Shown here piece after piece: positions 49,331-62,400 of a stretch of 64,000 nucleotides of DNA (within the stretch, counting starts at the first letter, position 1; the number at the start of each line of letters is the position of its first letter). A program made the translations under genes and the position numbers. The notes beneath the pieces are model-generated. The model searched no databases. It was not told the DNA's origin and saw only the letters and a list, made by a program, of their open reading frames with translations. The stretch comes from Rhabdornis inornatus (Eukaryota; Chordata; Aves; Passeriformes; Rhabdornithidae), in assembly GCA_013397075.1 (NCBI GenBank), contig VWZS01001918.1, positions 1 to 64,000 on the forward strand, written 5' to 3'.

Positions 49331-52300
49331 TTTCGTGGATTCATTTGCACACTGAGCCTGGAGGCTTGGGTTCATTACTGCCAACCCTTTGTCTCCACAT
49401 CAACAAGGAACAGAGCAGTAGGGGGGGATCTGTGGAGCACTGTAGTTGGTGCTGAGGACCAATACTCTCACTGTACACATTTCCAGTGTGATTTAATTTG
49501 GATTAGTCTGGTGAAGTTCCAGTGGACCAAATGCTCTGTTGCAACTGTAATCCTGTATCAGTGCACTCCCAGGGATGCATCCTAAGAGTTTTGTATCATC
49601 CCAGGTTGTCTGTCCCAACATGAACTAAAGCACAGAAATGGGGAGAACTCAGAGATAAATATCAGCAGCTGAACCAAATCATTAATGTGGAGAAAGACTT
49701 TGGGGTCTTATTTGAGCTGACTAAAGAACACAGAAAAATTATTAGGTTAAGTTAGATTAGAAGAGACATTAAGTGGTCCTCTAGTCAAACCTTCTAAACT
49801 GGTAACCCAGACCTATGGCAGTGGAGAGGAATAAGCACCTTCACAGCGCAAGTTAACACATGCTGTAATCTGAAAGATTGCTAATGTGTTTTTTTTCCTT
49901 AACAACTGATGGAAGACAGGAATAACACAGGTCAGCAAGTGAAGATAACTGGGATAAATGCTCAGCATTTAATACATAAAAAATACCTATACTTATCAAA
50001 TTCTATCACAACAGAATAGTTTACTCTTTCTGAGGCTAATGGGACATTTTATTTTTGAAGTATCTAGCACTAATAGTTTTACCTTAGTTAATGCAATACC
50101 AGAGAGTATTCTTTATGAAATTATGATTTTATGATTATTTATAATTTTATGCATCATGATTATACATATAAGTATGGTATTTATTTACGACGTACATTTA
50201 TTTAGGATGTACTAAAAAAAAAAAAAAGTACTAAGATGTACTGCAAAAGTCAATCCCAAAAGTTTATTATAAAAGTAATAAATTATTTCCTTGCACTTCC
50301 TTAAAATTTGTGTTTCAAAGAAAGCAAGTGCTCCCTTATTTCTTTATTATATCATATTTAGCTAGTGTTGTCTGGAATTAGGACAACTATTAAATTACAT
50401 GCTAATCATTTATGGGATTCTTAGTCCTCAGTTTTTTTAAAGAACCTTTCGTTGTCAAATGAAAATATTCAGAATTCGTGAGACTGAAGTAAAAAAAAAA
50501 ATAAGTTTCAACATGTAAACCTTTTTTTGCTTGTTTTTTTTTTAATTTTTTTTTTTCCCTTGTTGGATGAGGGTCTCAGGAAAAAGTCCGACTCCAGGAA
50601 CATAAACTTTGAAAGGGACAATAAATATTTCTGTATTTGCAACAAAATCATTAGAACTGGCATGACCTAAAAATTTTGTTCTTCTACAGACAATTTTCCT
50701 TAAGGAATCTCATTGCCAGTTGGTGCTCCTTAGGACATGAAATAAATCCTTGGTTCCACTGAAGCTCATTAGATCAAATGTATTGTTGCAGTCTGTCAGT
50801 GCTAAAATTTTACCTCTTTTACAGCTCTTTTTATCATATACAATAACCAGTTCACAGAATATTTATTTTCTTTGTTTCCTCATTCACAATTGCCTTTTGG
50901 CTACTAAGTCTGTAGTTAAATAATATTTTTTATCAGTATAAATATAGTTTCCCTTTTGATTCCTGTATGTATAAATTTTCCCCTCTAGGTTTTTTCCTTA
51001 GAACATCTATATAAAGTTAAGTATGATTGCATTTTTTTTCCTAAGTAAGTTCAAATTGCATGATGGATATTACAAAGAAATCAATATTTTCTGATTTTCA
51101 GATTGCTATGTTGGCATATTACAAATATTTTATGATAAAAAGTTTTTACTTTTTACTTACTTATTTTGACTTCTGTATAAATAACCACCTGTTTCTAGCC
51201 CGACTAGTTATTGAAAAATCTACTCTTCAGGTTGTTTCATTTACTTTTTCACCTCTCACCTCATAATCTTGTATGAGTAGTTCATGGTATTTATAACTTT
51301 CCTACAATCCATTACAGCAAAAAGAATGAAATAAAAATGTCTAAAAATCTCTCCTTTACGATTTTCCAGATGCAGTTTCATAGTTAAGTGTAGCTGTTGA
51401 CTCCTACATGCAGTTTATTTCTGCTAAGTGTTTCAAGTTTTCATTTGTTTTGATATATGCTTAGGTCATCACGGTTTCCTTTTATCATAGGCTTCACTAA
51501 TTACAGATCAACAGCTTCACTTATTTCCAGATTTGTAAGAGATAAATTCAGGTAGAATTCAACAGGAATACTCAGAATCTACCATCTGTACTTTTCTGCA
51601 GAGCCCTTCTCAAAAGAAGAGGGAATCTTCTGCACATTAGGAACCTCCCTCTTTCTTTGCAGAGGTGTGACCTGAAACCTTAGATCTAAATACATGTGAC
51701 TGTTGAAGGAGTGATTTTGATGCAGACCTGGATGTTTTGGCTAATGACAGGTACAGGTACCAAGTAGGTTTTTTTACACACATGAACCCCCTTTTAAAAA
51801 AAAATTTATACCATTCTTACATAATGTTAGGAAGCATTGCTGACCAATAGAGAATTAGATGAGCAGAGAAAGAATCAGAAACAGAAGGTGGCAAAATTTT
51901 GCCAGATAATTCGGCATCAGTACCTGCCCATATACAGTGTACATCTGGAAATACTGAACTCCATAAAACACTTTACAGTAGGGCTTATCAAAAAGATGCA
52001 AATGGGATACAAACCCAACAGTTATCTTCTTTGTAATATACTGAAATCCTTGAGGTGAATATTCTCCTTGCATTTATTTCCAGCTACCAAATGGTCTGGA
52101 AGTCTGCCTGGAACTTAAAACTGCAAAAGAGAAACTTGCTAAAATAAAAATGCTTTAGTCTGCTAACACAGTGCTACACTGGTATTGCCACTGAACATAG
52201 ACAATAAAATTTGCCACATACCAATAGTGTGTTGCATTCCAGTATTAAGAAGAGAAACATCACTTTTTAGCAAGTCCAACTTGTGGGTCTTGCAAAGCAG

Positions 52301-53331
52301 GCTCTATCCTTTCATCAGAGTAGAAATATTTTCTCAGTGATTTATACAAAGACATCTGAAGTCTTAAGGAAGCTTAAAAAGATGTCTTCTAAGAAAAGAA
52401 AAACATTCTACTATCATTTTGGAAAGAGCAATTTGAAGTGTCTTCTTACCGCAAAAGACAACATAATAATCTCAAAGTTGAGCAGGATCAGTTAATATAT
52501 TTTTATCAGTGTGTTATCTCATGCATGCTCTCCGTGCACAGAGATTTGGTGTTATGACAGTTTGGTATCTTGAAATGGACATACATTGCCCACGTCTGAG
52601 AAGAAGAAGCAGCAAAAATCTGTAGGCTGACCTTTAAAAAAATTAGACTAGCCTCAATATAGTGATTTTGTATTTCTGGATCTGGGCAAAGCTCAGCTGT
52701 GCCTTGTACAAGAATTTAATCCCTCTCCTTCCATGCTTCGGTTTCTTCTCTCAGTAAAAACCCTAGATGCATAAACCAGCAGGAACAGCAGCACACCCCA
52801 GGCACCTCTCTGAGGAGGAGAGCAGAAGCAGAGAGCATCCTGTTGAGTGTTGCCAACCCTTTACACCTATTGCTTCTTCTGTTGCAATGGAGCCCCCAGA
52901 GTCCTTGCAAAATGTTAATTTTCCTTTCATGACAGTAAGGCACAAAGCACAGGAGGATGAAGCGAAGAAAAAACAACAGAATAAGACATTAGCAATTAGT
53001 TCAGGTATTTTTCACTCCCATTAAATATTTCAGAAGGTGACCCATGCTGAGAAATTGTCAGCACTTCACCGCAGCAATTATGGCTCCAGTGGAAATCTTA
53101 GTGAAGCTAATGAGTGCTTTCATGTACAGACGGCCTGTTGGATTAGTATCATTACTCACTGTACAACCTGAGAGAGTGGCTGCAGCCAAGACAGGTGCTC
53201 TACCAGGCTATGGACTATGCCAGCACGTCACAAAGAACAGGTATAACCCCACCACAGGTTTCTTACAGTCCAGCTGCAGGCAAAGAAAGGACAGGAGAAA
53301 GGAAGCACCCTGACTCCTTTTAGCTCCACAC
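49331..53331. other. Non-coding DNA; one doubtful CR1 scrap
   Basis: No gene supported. 49742-49800 (TTAGATTAGAAGAGACATTA, GGTCCTCTAGTCAAACC) is weakly like an antisense CR1 3' end. A run of 14 A is at 50214-50227, and 50517-50560 is T-rich. 52700-53330 is less AT-rich and has overlapping frames of up to 89 codons on both strands, without known features. Confidence 0.4.
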
Positions 53332-53332
53332 C

Positions 53333-53445
53333 AGAACTCAGAGACAGTGAAGTAATCAGCTGAAGGTCATACAGAAAGTTTGTGGCAGAGCAAAAACATG
53401 AATGCAGAGTTTCCCGGGTGAAATCCAGTAATTTCAGCACCACAC
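53333..53445 (+). mobile_element. Probable MIR-type SINE relic
   Basis: The order of words matches the MIR 3' half: ACTCAGAGACAGTGAAGTAA (MIR: GAGGCACAGAGAGGTTAAGTAA), CAGCTGAAGGTCATACAG (MIR: TTGCCCAAGGTCACACAGC), TTTGTGGCAGAGCA (MIR: AGTGGCAGAGC) and then a worn AACCCAGG-like part with TTTCAGCACCAC. MIR elements are tRNA-derived SINEs of amniote age that depended on LINE2, and a few persist in birds. About 110 bp remain. Similarity is clear in order, but this is from memory of the consensus and should be confirmed with RepeatMasker. Confidence 0.6.
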
Positions 53446-55744
53446 TTGTTTACTCCCAGTCATTCACATGTGCCAACAAAGACGATTTTTTGAGCAATGC
53501 TGTACAGGGATTGAGGCTGCCCAGCTGCTATTCTTTCTCACAGAATATCTCTTTCACCATAGTTTTCTTTAATAGACTGTAAGTTACTGACTATATGCAG
53601 GTAGCAATAATGAATGATATAATTAGCTAGATAATTCTGTTTTTCTTCAGTAAAAGCTTAATAGTTTGTATAAGAAAGCACTAGATTCCTTTCAACTGTT
53701 GTTGTTCTATGCATATGCTGAAACCACAAAGGACATTGATTATTTTAACTATGCTCAATTTGCCTTTGAAACCAACATTCTAAAAAGCAAAAGAGCTTAA
53801 ACAAACATGAAAGTAATCTAATACTGACATAAACATGAAAGATAATAAGATTATTATGAATTGATCTAAATATTACTTAAAATAATTAGAAATTATTTTC
53901 CCATGGTATATCATTTAAGTTAAGCAGCTTCTTAGTGCTACTTAGAAAAACAAGCACAGCATTACTTCCCAGAATTTTAGTTGGCATTGTTTATGACATT
54001 CAGTAAAACAATGGGCAACTATGCATTTCTCTTTATTGCTTTATATTTTGCATACAGTTTGTAACCAACTCTAGTTTTGTACCAGTTAATTTTGTAAGGG
54101 CAGGATTGTTGCCATTTTAATACTGTATCATTTTATTAGTTTAAACCACGAACCAATTGAATATTTTTTTCCCTTTCTTGGCACCATTTCTTCTAGTTAA
54201 CTTTATGAAAAGCAGTAACATGAAGGAAACAAGTCATGCTAATAACCCTTACAGCGACCAAACAAAAATGGCATGCACAGAAAAAAATACCAGTTAAATT
54301 TCAGTGCCATTTGTCAAATTAGCTATGGGGGCCAATCTCCAAATTAACTCGGTTTGGCCTTGCTTTCACTACCTCAGTCCCAAATGATTTATTGGAAGTT
54401 TGGGACTTGTAAGATATATAGCATTTGTTTTTTTTCCTAAGGATTTCCAAGTTATCTGAATATAACTAAATTTTTGAAAATAGGATTAAAATCTGAGAGC
54501 ACCAGGTTTTCTCTCAAGACTTAAAGATCAATCTGCCTTTATACAATCTGGCAATTGTTTTCTTTTGTAATCTAAGAAGTACTTTTCCTGATTAAAAGGA
54601 AACAAAAAATATCACTTGGATAAACTCTTTTCCATTAATCAGTTAAATATTTCAAACACTTAAGTGAATTTAAAAATAAATCCAAACAGGAAAGATACCT
54701 GGATAGTTGGGTAGAAATATGAGGACTTCCATTGTGTTTCCTGTTCAGCTCTTCAAAGTGGATTTATAAAGTTTTCCTTTGCATGCCAAATCTAAGACAA
54801 AAGACGAATGATCTTTTTGTTTTTAAAGACTTCAACTGTTCAACTTCTACATATTTATCAAGGTGTGTCATTAGATGTAAATACAGTTTCTCTATAGCTG
54901 CATTTGGAAGTCAGGTAGGAAGGGCTTGGAGAGAGATCTCAAGAATTGCTCATGAAGGACAAAACACAGAACCAGTAGCAGTTTAGAAGAGAAAGACTTG
55001 AGTCTGAAACAAAAGGATCCTGGCACATGGCAGCTGTGGGTGGGAGAAAGAATAATTGCTTTCTGGTGGGTGCACCCTTTCCCTCACCTTGTCATTTGGC
55101 TCATGATACTGGGACCCTTCATGACGGGCAATTGACTTTCCTGGAGCAAGCAAAGGCAAAGGCTCTTAGGCCTACTGAAACCTAAGATTAGCCTTATACC
55201 AAGATGACTTTAAAGGCAGCATCATCACAAAGGGAGCTCCATGAAAATGGCCCTTAAAGCAATTAGCTTCCAAGGTCTGGCATGGAATAACTGTGGCAAG
55301 GAAAACAGAGAAGACAGGGCCAGAAGTGTACATTGGAAATGAAAGGGGAAAAAAGTAACACCGTGTTCCCTTGGGTGAATACAGAAAAAACGTCTTTTTT
55401 TAGGAGACTCAAATACAAGATTCAGATTCCCATTCTCCTGTTGTCCTCCTTCCATGCTATCTCACCACCGCCTTCCTTTACGCTGTAGGTATCTTCATTT
55501 CTTACATGTCTGCTTCTACCAGAGAAATGTCCCAGACCTCAGAATTTCATAGAAAGGGCTGTCACAGTCTTGCTAGACCTGGGCTGTAATGCTAATCTTA
55601 AGGCATCACAGGTTTAAAAAGCAAGGTGGGCTCATCTCACTTACAAGGTTAAAACTTGATGGCCAGGAGGAGAGCTTCTGTCTCACATCATGGAGATGAG
55701 CTTTTTACTGCCCAGAAGCATTCACCTTTCAAGTGAATCCAAAT
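53446..55744. other. Non-coding DNA, nothing coding identified
   Basis: No gene or clear transposon. A perfect nine-base inverted repeat, AGTCCCAAA and TTTGGGACT (54376-54384 and 54399-54407, 14-base loop), is present, but such arms are expected by chance several times in a window of this length. Confidence 0.5.
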
Positions 55745-55925
55745 AGGTACTGAACACAAATCTCCCACAAAGGTGACTTAATCCATGGGCTAGTGAATAG
55801 GTACCTCTTAATCTCTCCCTCTGGAAGTGCTCTAGTTCCAGTACATAATTAACATTCATCTCTGCAGGGACTGTGACTGGATTCTCCCACATTCCAGGGG
55901 AGTACTCTGACCATTGGACTGTAGG
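55745..55925 (+). repeat. Two related segments resembling tRNA-derived SINE tails
   Basis: Segment A (55745-55798) and segment B (55866-55925) share the order GGNACTG, TCTCCCACA, then a GTNACT or AGTACT word, then CCATGGGCTA or CCATTGGACT. Phrases like CTCCCACATCCCAGG followed by GAGTGCTCTAACCACTGGGC occur in the ends of old amniote SINE/LINE elements. Which element it is cannot be fixed by eye. Confidence 0.35.
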
Positions 55926-57588
55926 ACTTATTTGTATTTTCCATCTTTCTTCTAGCCCAGTGAATATTTCATTACTTTCATTTCATTACAAGCATACAGA
56001 CAAACACAGAGAATAATACACTCACACATCTATAGAATAGTATCTATAAGTATACTCTTCGCAACATATGCTTTTTACCTACAATTGGAGAACTGCAAAA
56101 AAAATTACAGATGCCTTGTGTTCATATAAGAAAAACCAAAAGAAAATGAACACAAAACCTCTAAAATGGAGACATGAGAAATTTTTACACTAGGAAGCAA
56201 ATTTCTTACCTATTAACATTACTACCTCACAAGTGGCTGAAACAAATCTTTAGCCTATTGCAATGACTCCCAGTATGTGTATATTGAAGCTGTGCAAAAT
56301 CCTAAACCACAAGTAACTCCCTGGGTTTCAGTTTTCGTTATAAGCTCAACACCCAGTTCAGGTTCACTGAAAGGACATTACAAGCCTGGAAAGTCCACGA
56401 ATGATGTCATGCAGACCTCTCATGTAGCCTACTGTGTTGCACAACACAGCATATTGACAGATAGCACTTGCTCCTTATTTAGAGGGTACTATCATTGGAG
56501 CACTCCAAAGATCCAGAGCTGTTTCATGTATACATCGCTAAATAAAGACAAAATGCAGAGAAAGATAGGGAGGCAAGAAAGTTATTATTTTAAAGTGCTT
56601 GTAAATAGGTCAGAGGAAGGATGCTTATTTGGCAAACTCCAGAAAGAGCAAGTTGGGAAAGGTGAAGTTTATGGTACCCTGTGAGATCTTAATTCTGCTC
56701 CTGTGTGCATATAGCCTATGCTCTGAAAGAAGCAGTCTCATGAAAAATACCCTGCCACAATGTAATTAAGGTCCATAGTATAATACAGATTCACAAAGGA
56801 TCAAATAAAATTTGTAGAGACATTTTCTGTGTTCTTCTTTCTGAGATGGAGCCTTATGAACCTTTTCAGCCAGATTTTTTTCTACATGTGATTTATTTTT
56901 TTTTTAAAGAAGTAAAAATCAGAAGTTTATTTTAACAGTAACCTCACCGAGCTAATTGCTACTACATTTTGGACATTAAGAAATTATTTTCAATTACTTA
57001 AGCTAAATATAGAACTACTGTGAACAACCACATAAGGTGGTTGCTACCTCCAGGCAATCGTGGTCTACAGCAGCTTTTAGAAAAATGGGTAATCTAGTTG
57101 TTGTCAGAATACATCAGCTGTTCTAGTGGCAAAAAAACAGTTTTCCTGAGGAATCTAAACTTAAAAAACCAAAATAATTACTTGCGAGAGTTTGTAACTC
57201 AGCGTTCATAGGTGGACTACTGTGAAAAGAGAAAATCCACTTCAGCCTATAGACTGTGTCAGTTGTGGCTTTTTTGCTTTTGAGGTTTTATTTGAGGGGG
57301 AGAATATTGCTTCACCTCAGAAAAATGATTCAGTTATTTGTCACTAATCCTGTACATTTCACTTAGTCTTTCTCAGAAATTCTGTTCTCTCCATGGAAAA
57401 GTCCTCAGCCAACAGGAAATACCCACCAAGTAAGATGAGGACTGAGAGAGCGATAAAGAGGTTCCTTTACAATTACCACGAAGGGACGCTGTGTAGCCCT
57501 TTAATGACTATATTTTGCTAGACCAGCACACATTCCCCAATGCACAGGAAAGGGAATATATATTGCGTCATTGGGGTGTCAGATTCTT
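55926..57588. other. Non-coding DNA; longest open frame of the window
   Basis: The longest open frame, 56277-56684 plus, 135 codons, opens on GTG, not ATG; its product has no signal peptide, repeat or domain I know, and no splice or promoter context is visible. A frame of this length is within chance for 64 kb, so I do not call it a gene. Confidence 0.45.
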
Positions 57589-57621
57589 CAGTTCTTCCTC
57601 AGTTCTACCTCAGTTCTACCT
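57589..57621. repeat. 11-bp tandem repeat, three copies
   Basis: CAGTTCTTCCT is followed by CAGTTCTACCT twice, without gaps. One substitution separates the first unit. Confidence 0.9.
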
Positions 57622-58959
57622 TGTAGCCACTACTTAAGAGCTTTCCTGAGCTGGACACACCAACATACACAAAAGGGATTCTCCCCCTTCCACAGACTCT
57701 TAATCCAGCTCCTTTCTTTCGTCAGAGAACAGAAGAGTAGATTTGTTACTAAATCAGGCGCAGTTTGCCTTCAGTCATAGAAGACAGCTACCTTTAAAGC
57801 TTCTGTGTCTTTATGCCCCTAGCAGAAAATAGTTGATCAATTTAATCTAAAAAATGAATTCCTGCTTATAACTGTTATTTGATAAATCTTATTCTGACTA
57901 TTCAACAGAAACCACTCCCGCATGGTAGTTATTATTCTCACTCTGTTCTAATCCATACCATGTAGCTTTTGTACATAGATTAGTATTTTATAATATATAA
58001 ATCATATATTGTTTGTATAATCTAATTAGGTATTTTGCAAATAAATACAGACCAGAATTACACTATATGAACACTAATGTAAAGGTTTGAATACCTAAAG
58101 AATTGAAACAGTTGCTTACCAGAATTTTCTGTTGCATTAAATTAAACATCCAGCTGGCATTTTTATGTGTATCACATCTTCTTTCTGTAAAATATTTTGT
58201 GAAGATGCATGAGATAACATTAGAAGATAGGTGTTTATAATTCAAAAAATGTCCTGCTAATGCTGAAAGTATTGACATTTCTTCCTGAGGTTCTGACAGA
58301 AAATACAATACACTGTCTTATGTCAATTGAATAATTAGAGATTATAGTAATTCCTGCAAGGCTTTCATATGTGGCACATTCTGAGAAAATTTCAAAAGAT
58401 GAGATTTGCATAAAGGTGGGTGTCAGGAAAAAACAGGTGCCTCTTCTCCTACAACAATGACATACTAAAGAGAAAAAATTAAAACTCCTCTGGGGAAAAC
58501 TGTTGGCAATGCTTATGTAAACGTTGGGGAAAGCCCGAATTGTAAGTGGAGAAAGGACTTGTCAGTATGCTCCACATCATGTAGGGGAAGTGGTATATTC
58601 AGACAATAACGGAGCATTTAGCATCTTTGGATTCAAATACAGTAATGAAAGAAAACGATAACCACTCGCACTGATTTACAAGATCACTTCTATAATTCTT
58701 AAGCAAAAATAACACCTTTCAAACATCAGTGACTTAACACCACTTCCCCTCTCCTTTTTCCTTTTAGTATTGTGTATATATTTTATGTGCATTTTATATA
58801 CATTTGTCAGGAGAATATTAATGTTCTGCTTTATGATTACCACCACCTTTCTAATCATTGCTTTTTATTATTCTTGTTCAGTACAGCTTAGCCGCTGAGC
58901 ATGAGCAATGAAATGGGGGGAAAAAGAAAAGCAAATACTGTATTATATCATCATCTAGG
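57622..58959. other. Non-coding AT-rich DNA, nothing identified
   Basis: No exon, RNA gene or transposon recognised. Confidence 0.5.
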
Positions 58960-59400
58960 GAGCGTGATTGTTTCTGCTGTGTTAATTTACACTAAAATCT
59001 ATGACCCAGTGAGTCTGATTGATTGCCAAGGGCAGAAATCCAGCCCCTGGCCTAGTTTATTTTGTGAACTGTAGCCTCAGATATCGCTGCAAGCCACAAT
59101 GATATTGATTTGATATACACTAGATGGGTCTTTATGCTCTTTGGGAAATTTATTGTGCAGAGTCAGAACTCAGACAGATGGGGAGAAGCTGCTCTTTAAA
59201 TTGAAGAGGGTTATCATGGTTTGACTCCTGGGTCACTCAGGTTACCAAGTGGCCTGAGTGTGGCTGGGTCGGAGCAGGCTCGAGGGATTAGTGCTCATCG
59301 GTTTTGAATGTCAAATCTCCTCAGTGGACTTGAGTTACTGCTAATAGGAACTTGCTTGGTCCTATAACATTTGGATGGCCTATAACTTAAACATCATAAC
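58960..59400. promoter_or_regulatory. Candidate conserved non-coding element (weak)
   Basis: This stretch is more balanced in composition and less repetitive than its surroundings, has scattered TAAT, ATTGATTT and CpG-containing words (GGGTCGGAGC, GCTCGAGGG, CATCGG), and contains a perfect eight-base inverted repeat, CACTCAGG and CCTGAGTG (59234-59241 and 59253-59260). No open frame of note. The call rests on texture only and needs alignment to other birds or mammals. Confidence 0.2.
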
Positions 59401-62400
59401 CCTTTCTTCATGTCATGGTCCTTTAAATTATGGCTGAGCATACCACCTCTGCTCTGGACGTTTAGCAAGAGATGGCTGTGTGTTATAAAGAAACCTGCCT
59501 CCAAGGTAGGCTGCATCATTACAGCCCTGGTCTGCAGGAGTGCTGTACCCCCAGCTCCAGTGTCACAGCCATGTCCCCTGCCTTCTGCTGCCTGCTTGCT
59601 GTCACTGCCATGGCTTTGCACAGGAGATACAGAACAGTGAAAGTTAGAGCACAGCTCTATTTTTCCCTCAATTCAGTATTTTTCCTTCATGAGGGAAGAA
59701 GAAGAGGAGGTCTGGGGAAACTTCAGGTTGTGGGACAAAAAAACCCTGTCATGGTGGGAAATCACATATTCTTTGTGCAATGAATGAATGAGGAAAATAA
59801 CAGCTTCTAGCTTGGGATAAAGATTTAAGAGATTTTTCTACATAAAACAAGGCCAGGTCTGCTGTGATTAGCCTAAGCCTGAACAGCATTTTCACTTAAG
59901 CACTGCTAATTGCTAACCAGTATTTCATGCTACAGTAAATGGTGAAAAGACCAGGAAAAATATCTATGAATTTAAAGAAACACTTCATTCTATATATCAT
60001 AATACACCCAAATCTTTTAATTACCATAGAAGAATCTCCCTATATTTTAATGGGTATCTCTAACAGCCCACATAAACTGTACACAGCCCACATTTTCACA
60101 CTCAGTGTTTGATCCATTTCCTTTGAGATCAAGAAAAGAATTTTCAGTCTCATTCAGAGAGGAACAGAATTAGCCTGAAGGAAGTCCCACGTATCCAAGA
60201 GATGGGACAGGGCTTCGTGCTGCCATTACAGTGAGAAAGGGACATCTGTTCCCACTTTTACAAGTAGCTTCTGGCTTCCTGTGTACAAAAATTAAGAGTT
60301 CTCCTCTATTTCTCTTAAACTAGTATATGATTCACACAGGAATGGGAGAAAGCAACTTTAGTTTTTCTTAAGCAGCTGCTTCCTTTTCTTGATCTGATTT
60401 GGTGCAACTGGGAATCAATAGTTTTAAAGGAAAAACAGTTTTATCCAAACTAAAACTGCAACAGTTATTTCCAATAAAATAAAAGGGAAAAAATAAAATT
60501 AAAAGCCTTCTGGAAACACACACTTATTCTATCCCATTTTGCATACCTATACAAAACAAAGACATCTCATGATATTAATGGTAAATGGCTTAGCCTAGTC
60601 TTTTGGACTCCATTCTTGGCAATACACTGCAGCTCTAGCTGTGCATTACAGATATGATATTACCACTTAAATATAATACTGCCTGGCTTGTATTCTGGTC
60701 TGAAGTTCCTGGGATTTATTCTTCATTTGAAGTGAATACTAATTGAGAAAGTTACACATTTATATAGCTCCTGAAGAGTAACACCCACTTCACCTATCTC
60801 TCTATTGTAAATTAATATGTAGCAGATGGTGAGCTGAGATAGTTTGACAGCCTACTTACAGCACCATCACTTTAACCTCTATCTGAAAAAAAAAATCCCA
60901 TTAGCTTTTCTGCTGTTGGGCTCTTAACCCCCCAAAGTATCCTTAGTTATCATATCATGGGATTTTCTGCAATGCCAAGGAAGAAAATAATTAAAGATAC
61001 CCTCTTCCATTTAAATGCTTGTTCTAATTTTACTGGGCATATCTTTTCCTCTTAACTTCTCCAATAATTTCAATTTAAATCTTCATTTAGAATGAGATTT
61101 TTCTTCCAAGGGGATCTTTTTTTTAATCTTCAGGGACAACTTAGTGCACTGCAGACGCAAACACAGAAGCCCTTCCATATATTATGATTAATATGGTGTA
61201 AGGAGCTCCCCTTGCTAGAAATGCAGAATCAAAGGAAGCAGAGCCCATAAGTAGAATTTAAATTCAATACACATTGGAATCTTATGGTTCAATTCAAAGT
61301 GGCTCTAAAGGAAATAATTAGACACTCACCAAGGCTTTCAGTAAGAAATAACTTTCCCTAAGAAGGGCCTGCTCAAAGTCTTCATTCAAATACTCAGTTA
61401 CTTCTCTTTCTCCTCTACTCTTTCTGATAGAGAAAGGAGAAGGATTTTTTTAAGATTTGGGAGATATTAAAAGCTTTAAATTTAGATCTTCCTTAAAACA
61501 AATGGCCTAATTGAATGTTTTCTTCTGATAGAAGTGCTTTATTTGTTGCAGAATATAAATTTATAGACCATTCTCAGAGATTTGCAAAATCATTGACAGT
61601 GTGTATTTAAGATTCTTCCACAAAGACTGAAACAAGATATTGTTCAGTCCCACAGCATTGTTCATATTCTGTTGTTTGGGGGTTAGAAGTGTAAGAGAAA
61701 ATGCTCACTTACTCTGAAACAGTATCTGGGCTGGAAGACTCACATGTCAAGATAACAAGAATGTCCTATAATTTGTGGGCTTGATAGCACATGATTGTCT
61801 TAGGCCCCTACATTCACCAAAGCATCCAAAACATTGCTTAACTCTTGCACATTTTACAGTAAAATGGACCAAAACTGTACTTGTATTAGAGTTTGATTTC
61901 TGTTCAAATCTCCTCTTTCATGAGAGTGTGAATGGAATTTTTCAGTTTCATCATTCATTTCCACAGCTCTTCTTGACTCTGGCAATTTTAATACACACAC
62001 ATGCACCCAAACCCAGGCCCAGATAGATTTGGTCTCTCTTTTTCCTCTCTCATAAATATTTACAAAAACAAAATGCTGATTTACACACACATATACTAAA
62101 GACTCTGTCTCGTTCTGACATACAGAGAAGGAATTAACATTAAAAAGATCACAGATGCTTTCTGTTTAGATGTCTCTTTTCCTTTCCATTGTGAGTGAAT
62201 GTAAAATGTCTCTGCCCTCATGTGTGATGTCTGAAGACCAAGGATGTTTCAAGCTATTACCATACCAGTAGCATCACCTGTGGTGCAAACAGAAAAATGT
62301 CCTCCTTTAGAGTATTTTTAAAGTCTCTTGAGCAGTATAAAGAACTTTTTTCTCCGGATAGATATTCCCACCAAGGAAGGGCAAGAGAAATTATAAACTG

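Noticed and set aside
49742..49800. Weak similarity to an antisense CR1 3' end
   Set aside because: Only about 40 bases agree loosely; not enough for a separate element call.
52716..53313. Less AT-rich patch with several open frames of up to 89 codons
   Set aside because: Frames on both strands are open and compete, products are unrecognisable, and part of the patch leads into a probable MIR relic.
54376..54407. Perfect nine-base inverted repeat AGTCCCAAA/TTTGGGACT
   Set aside because: A rough estimate gives several such arms by chance in 64 kb, and nothing else supports a function.
56277..56684. 135-codon open frame, the longest in the window
   Set aside because: It opens on GTG, has no recognisable domain, and a frame of this length is within chance for 64 kb read in six frames.
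59394..59783. Overlapping open frames of 75-103 codons
   Set aside because: Three frames on two strands are open in the same patch, with no domain, so composition is the likely cause.
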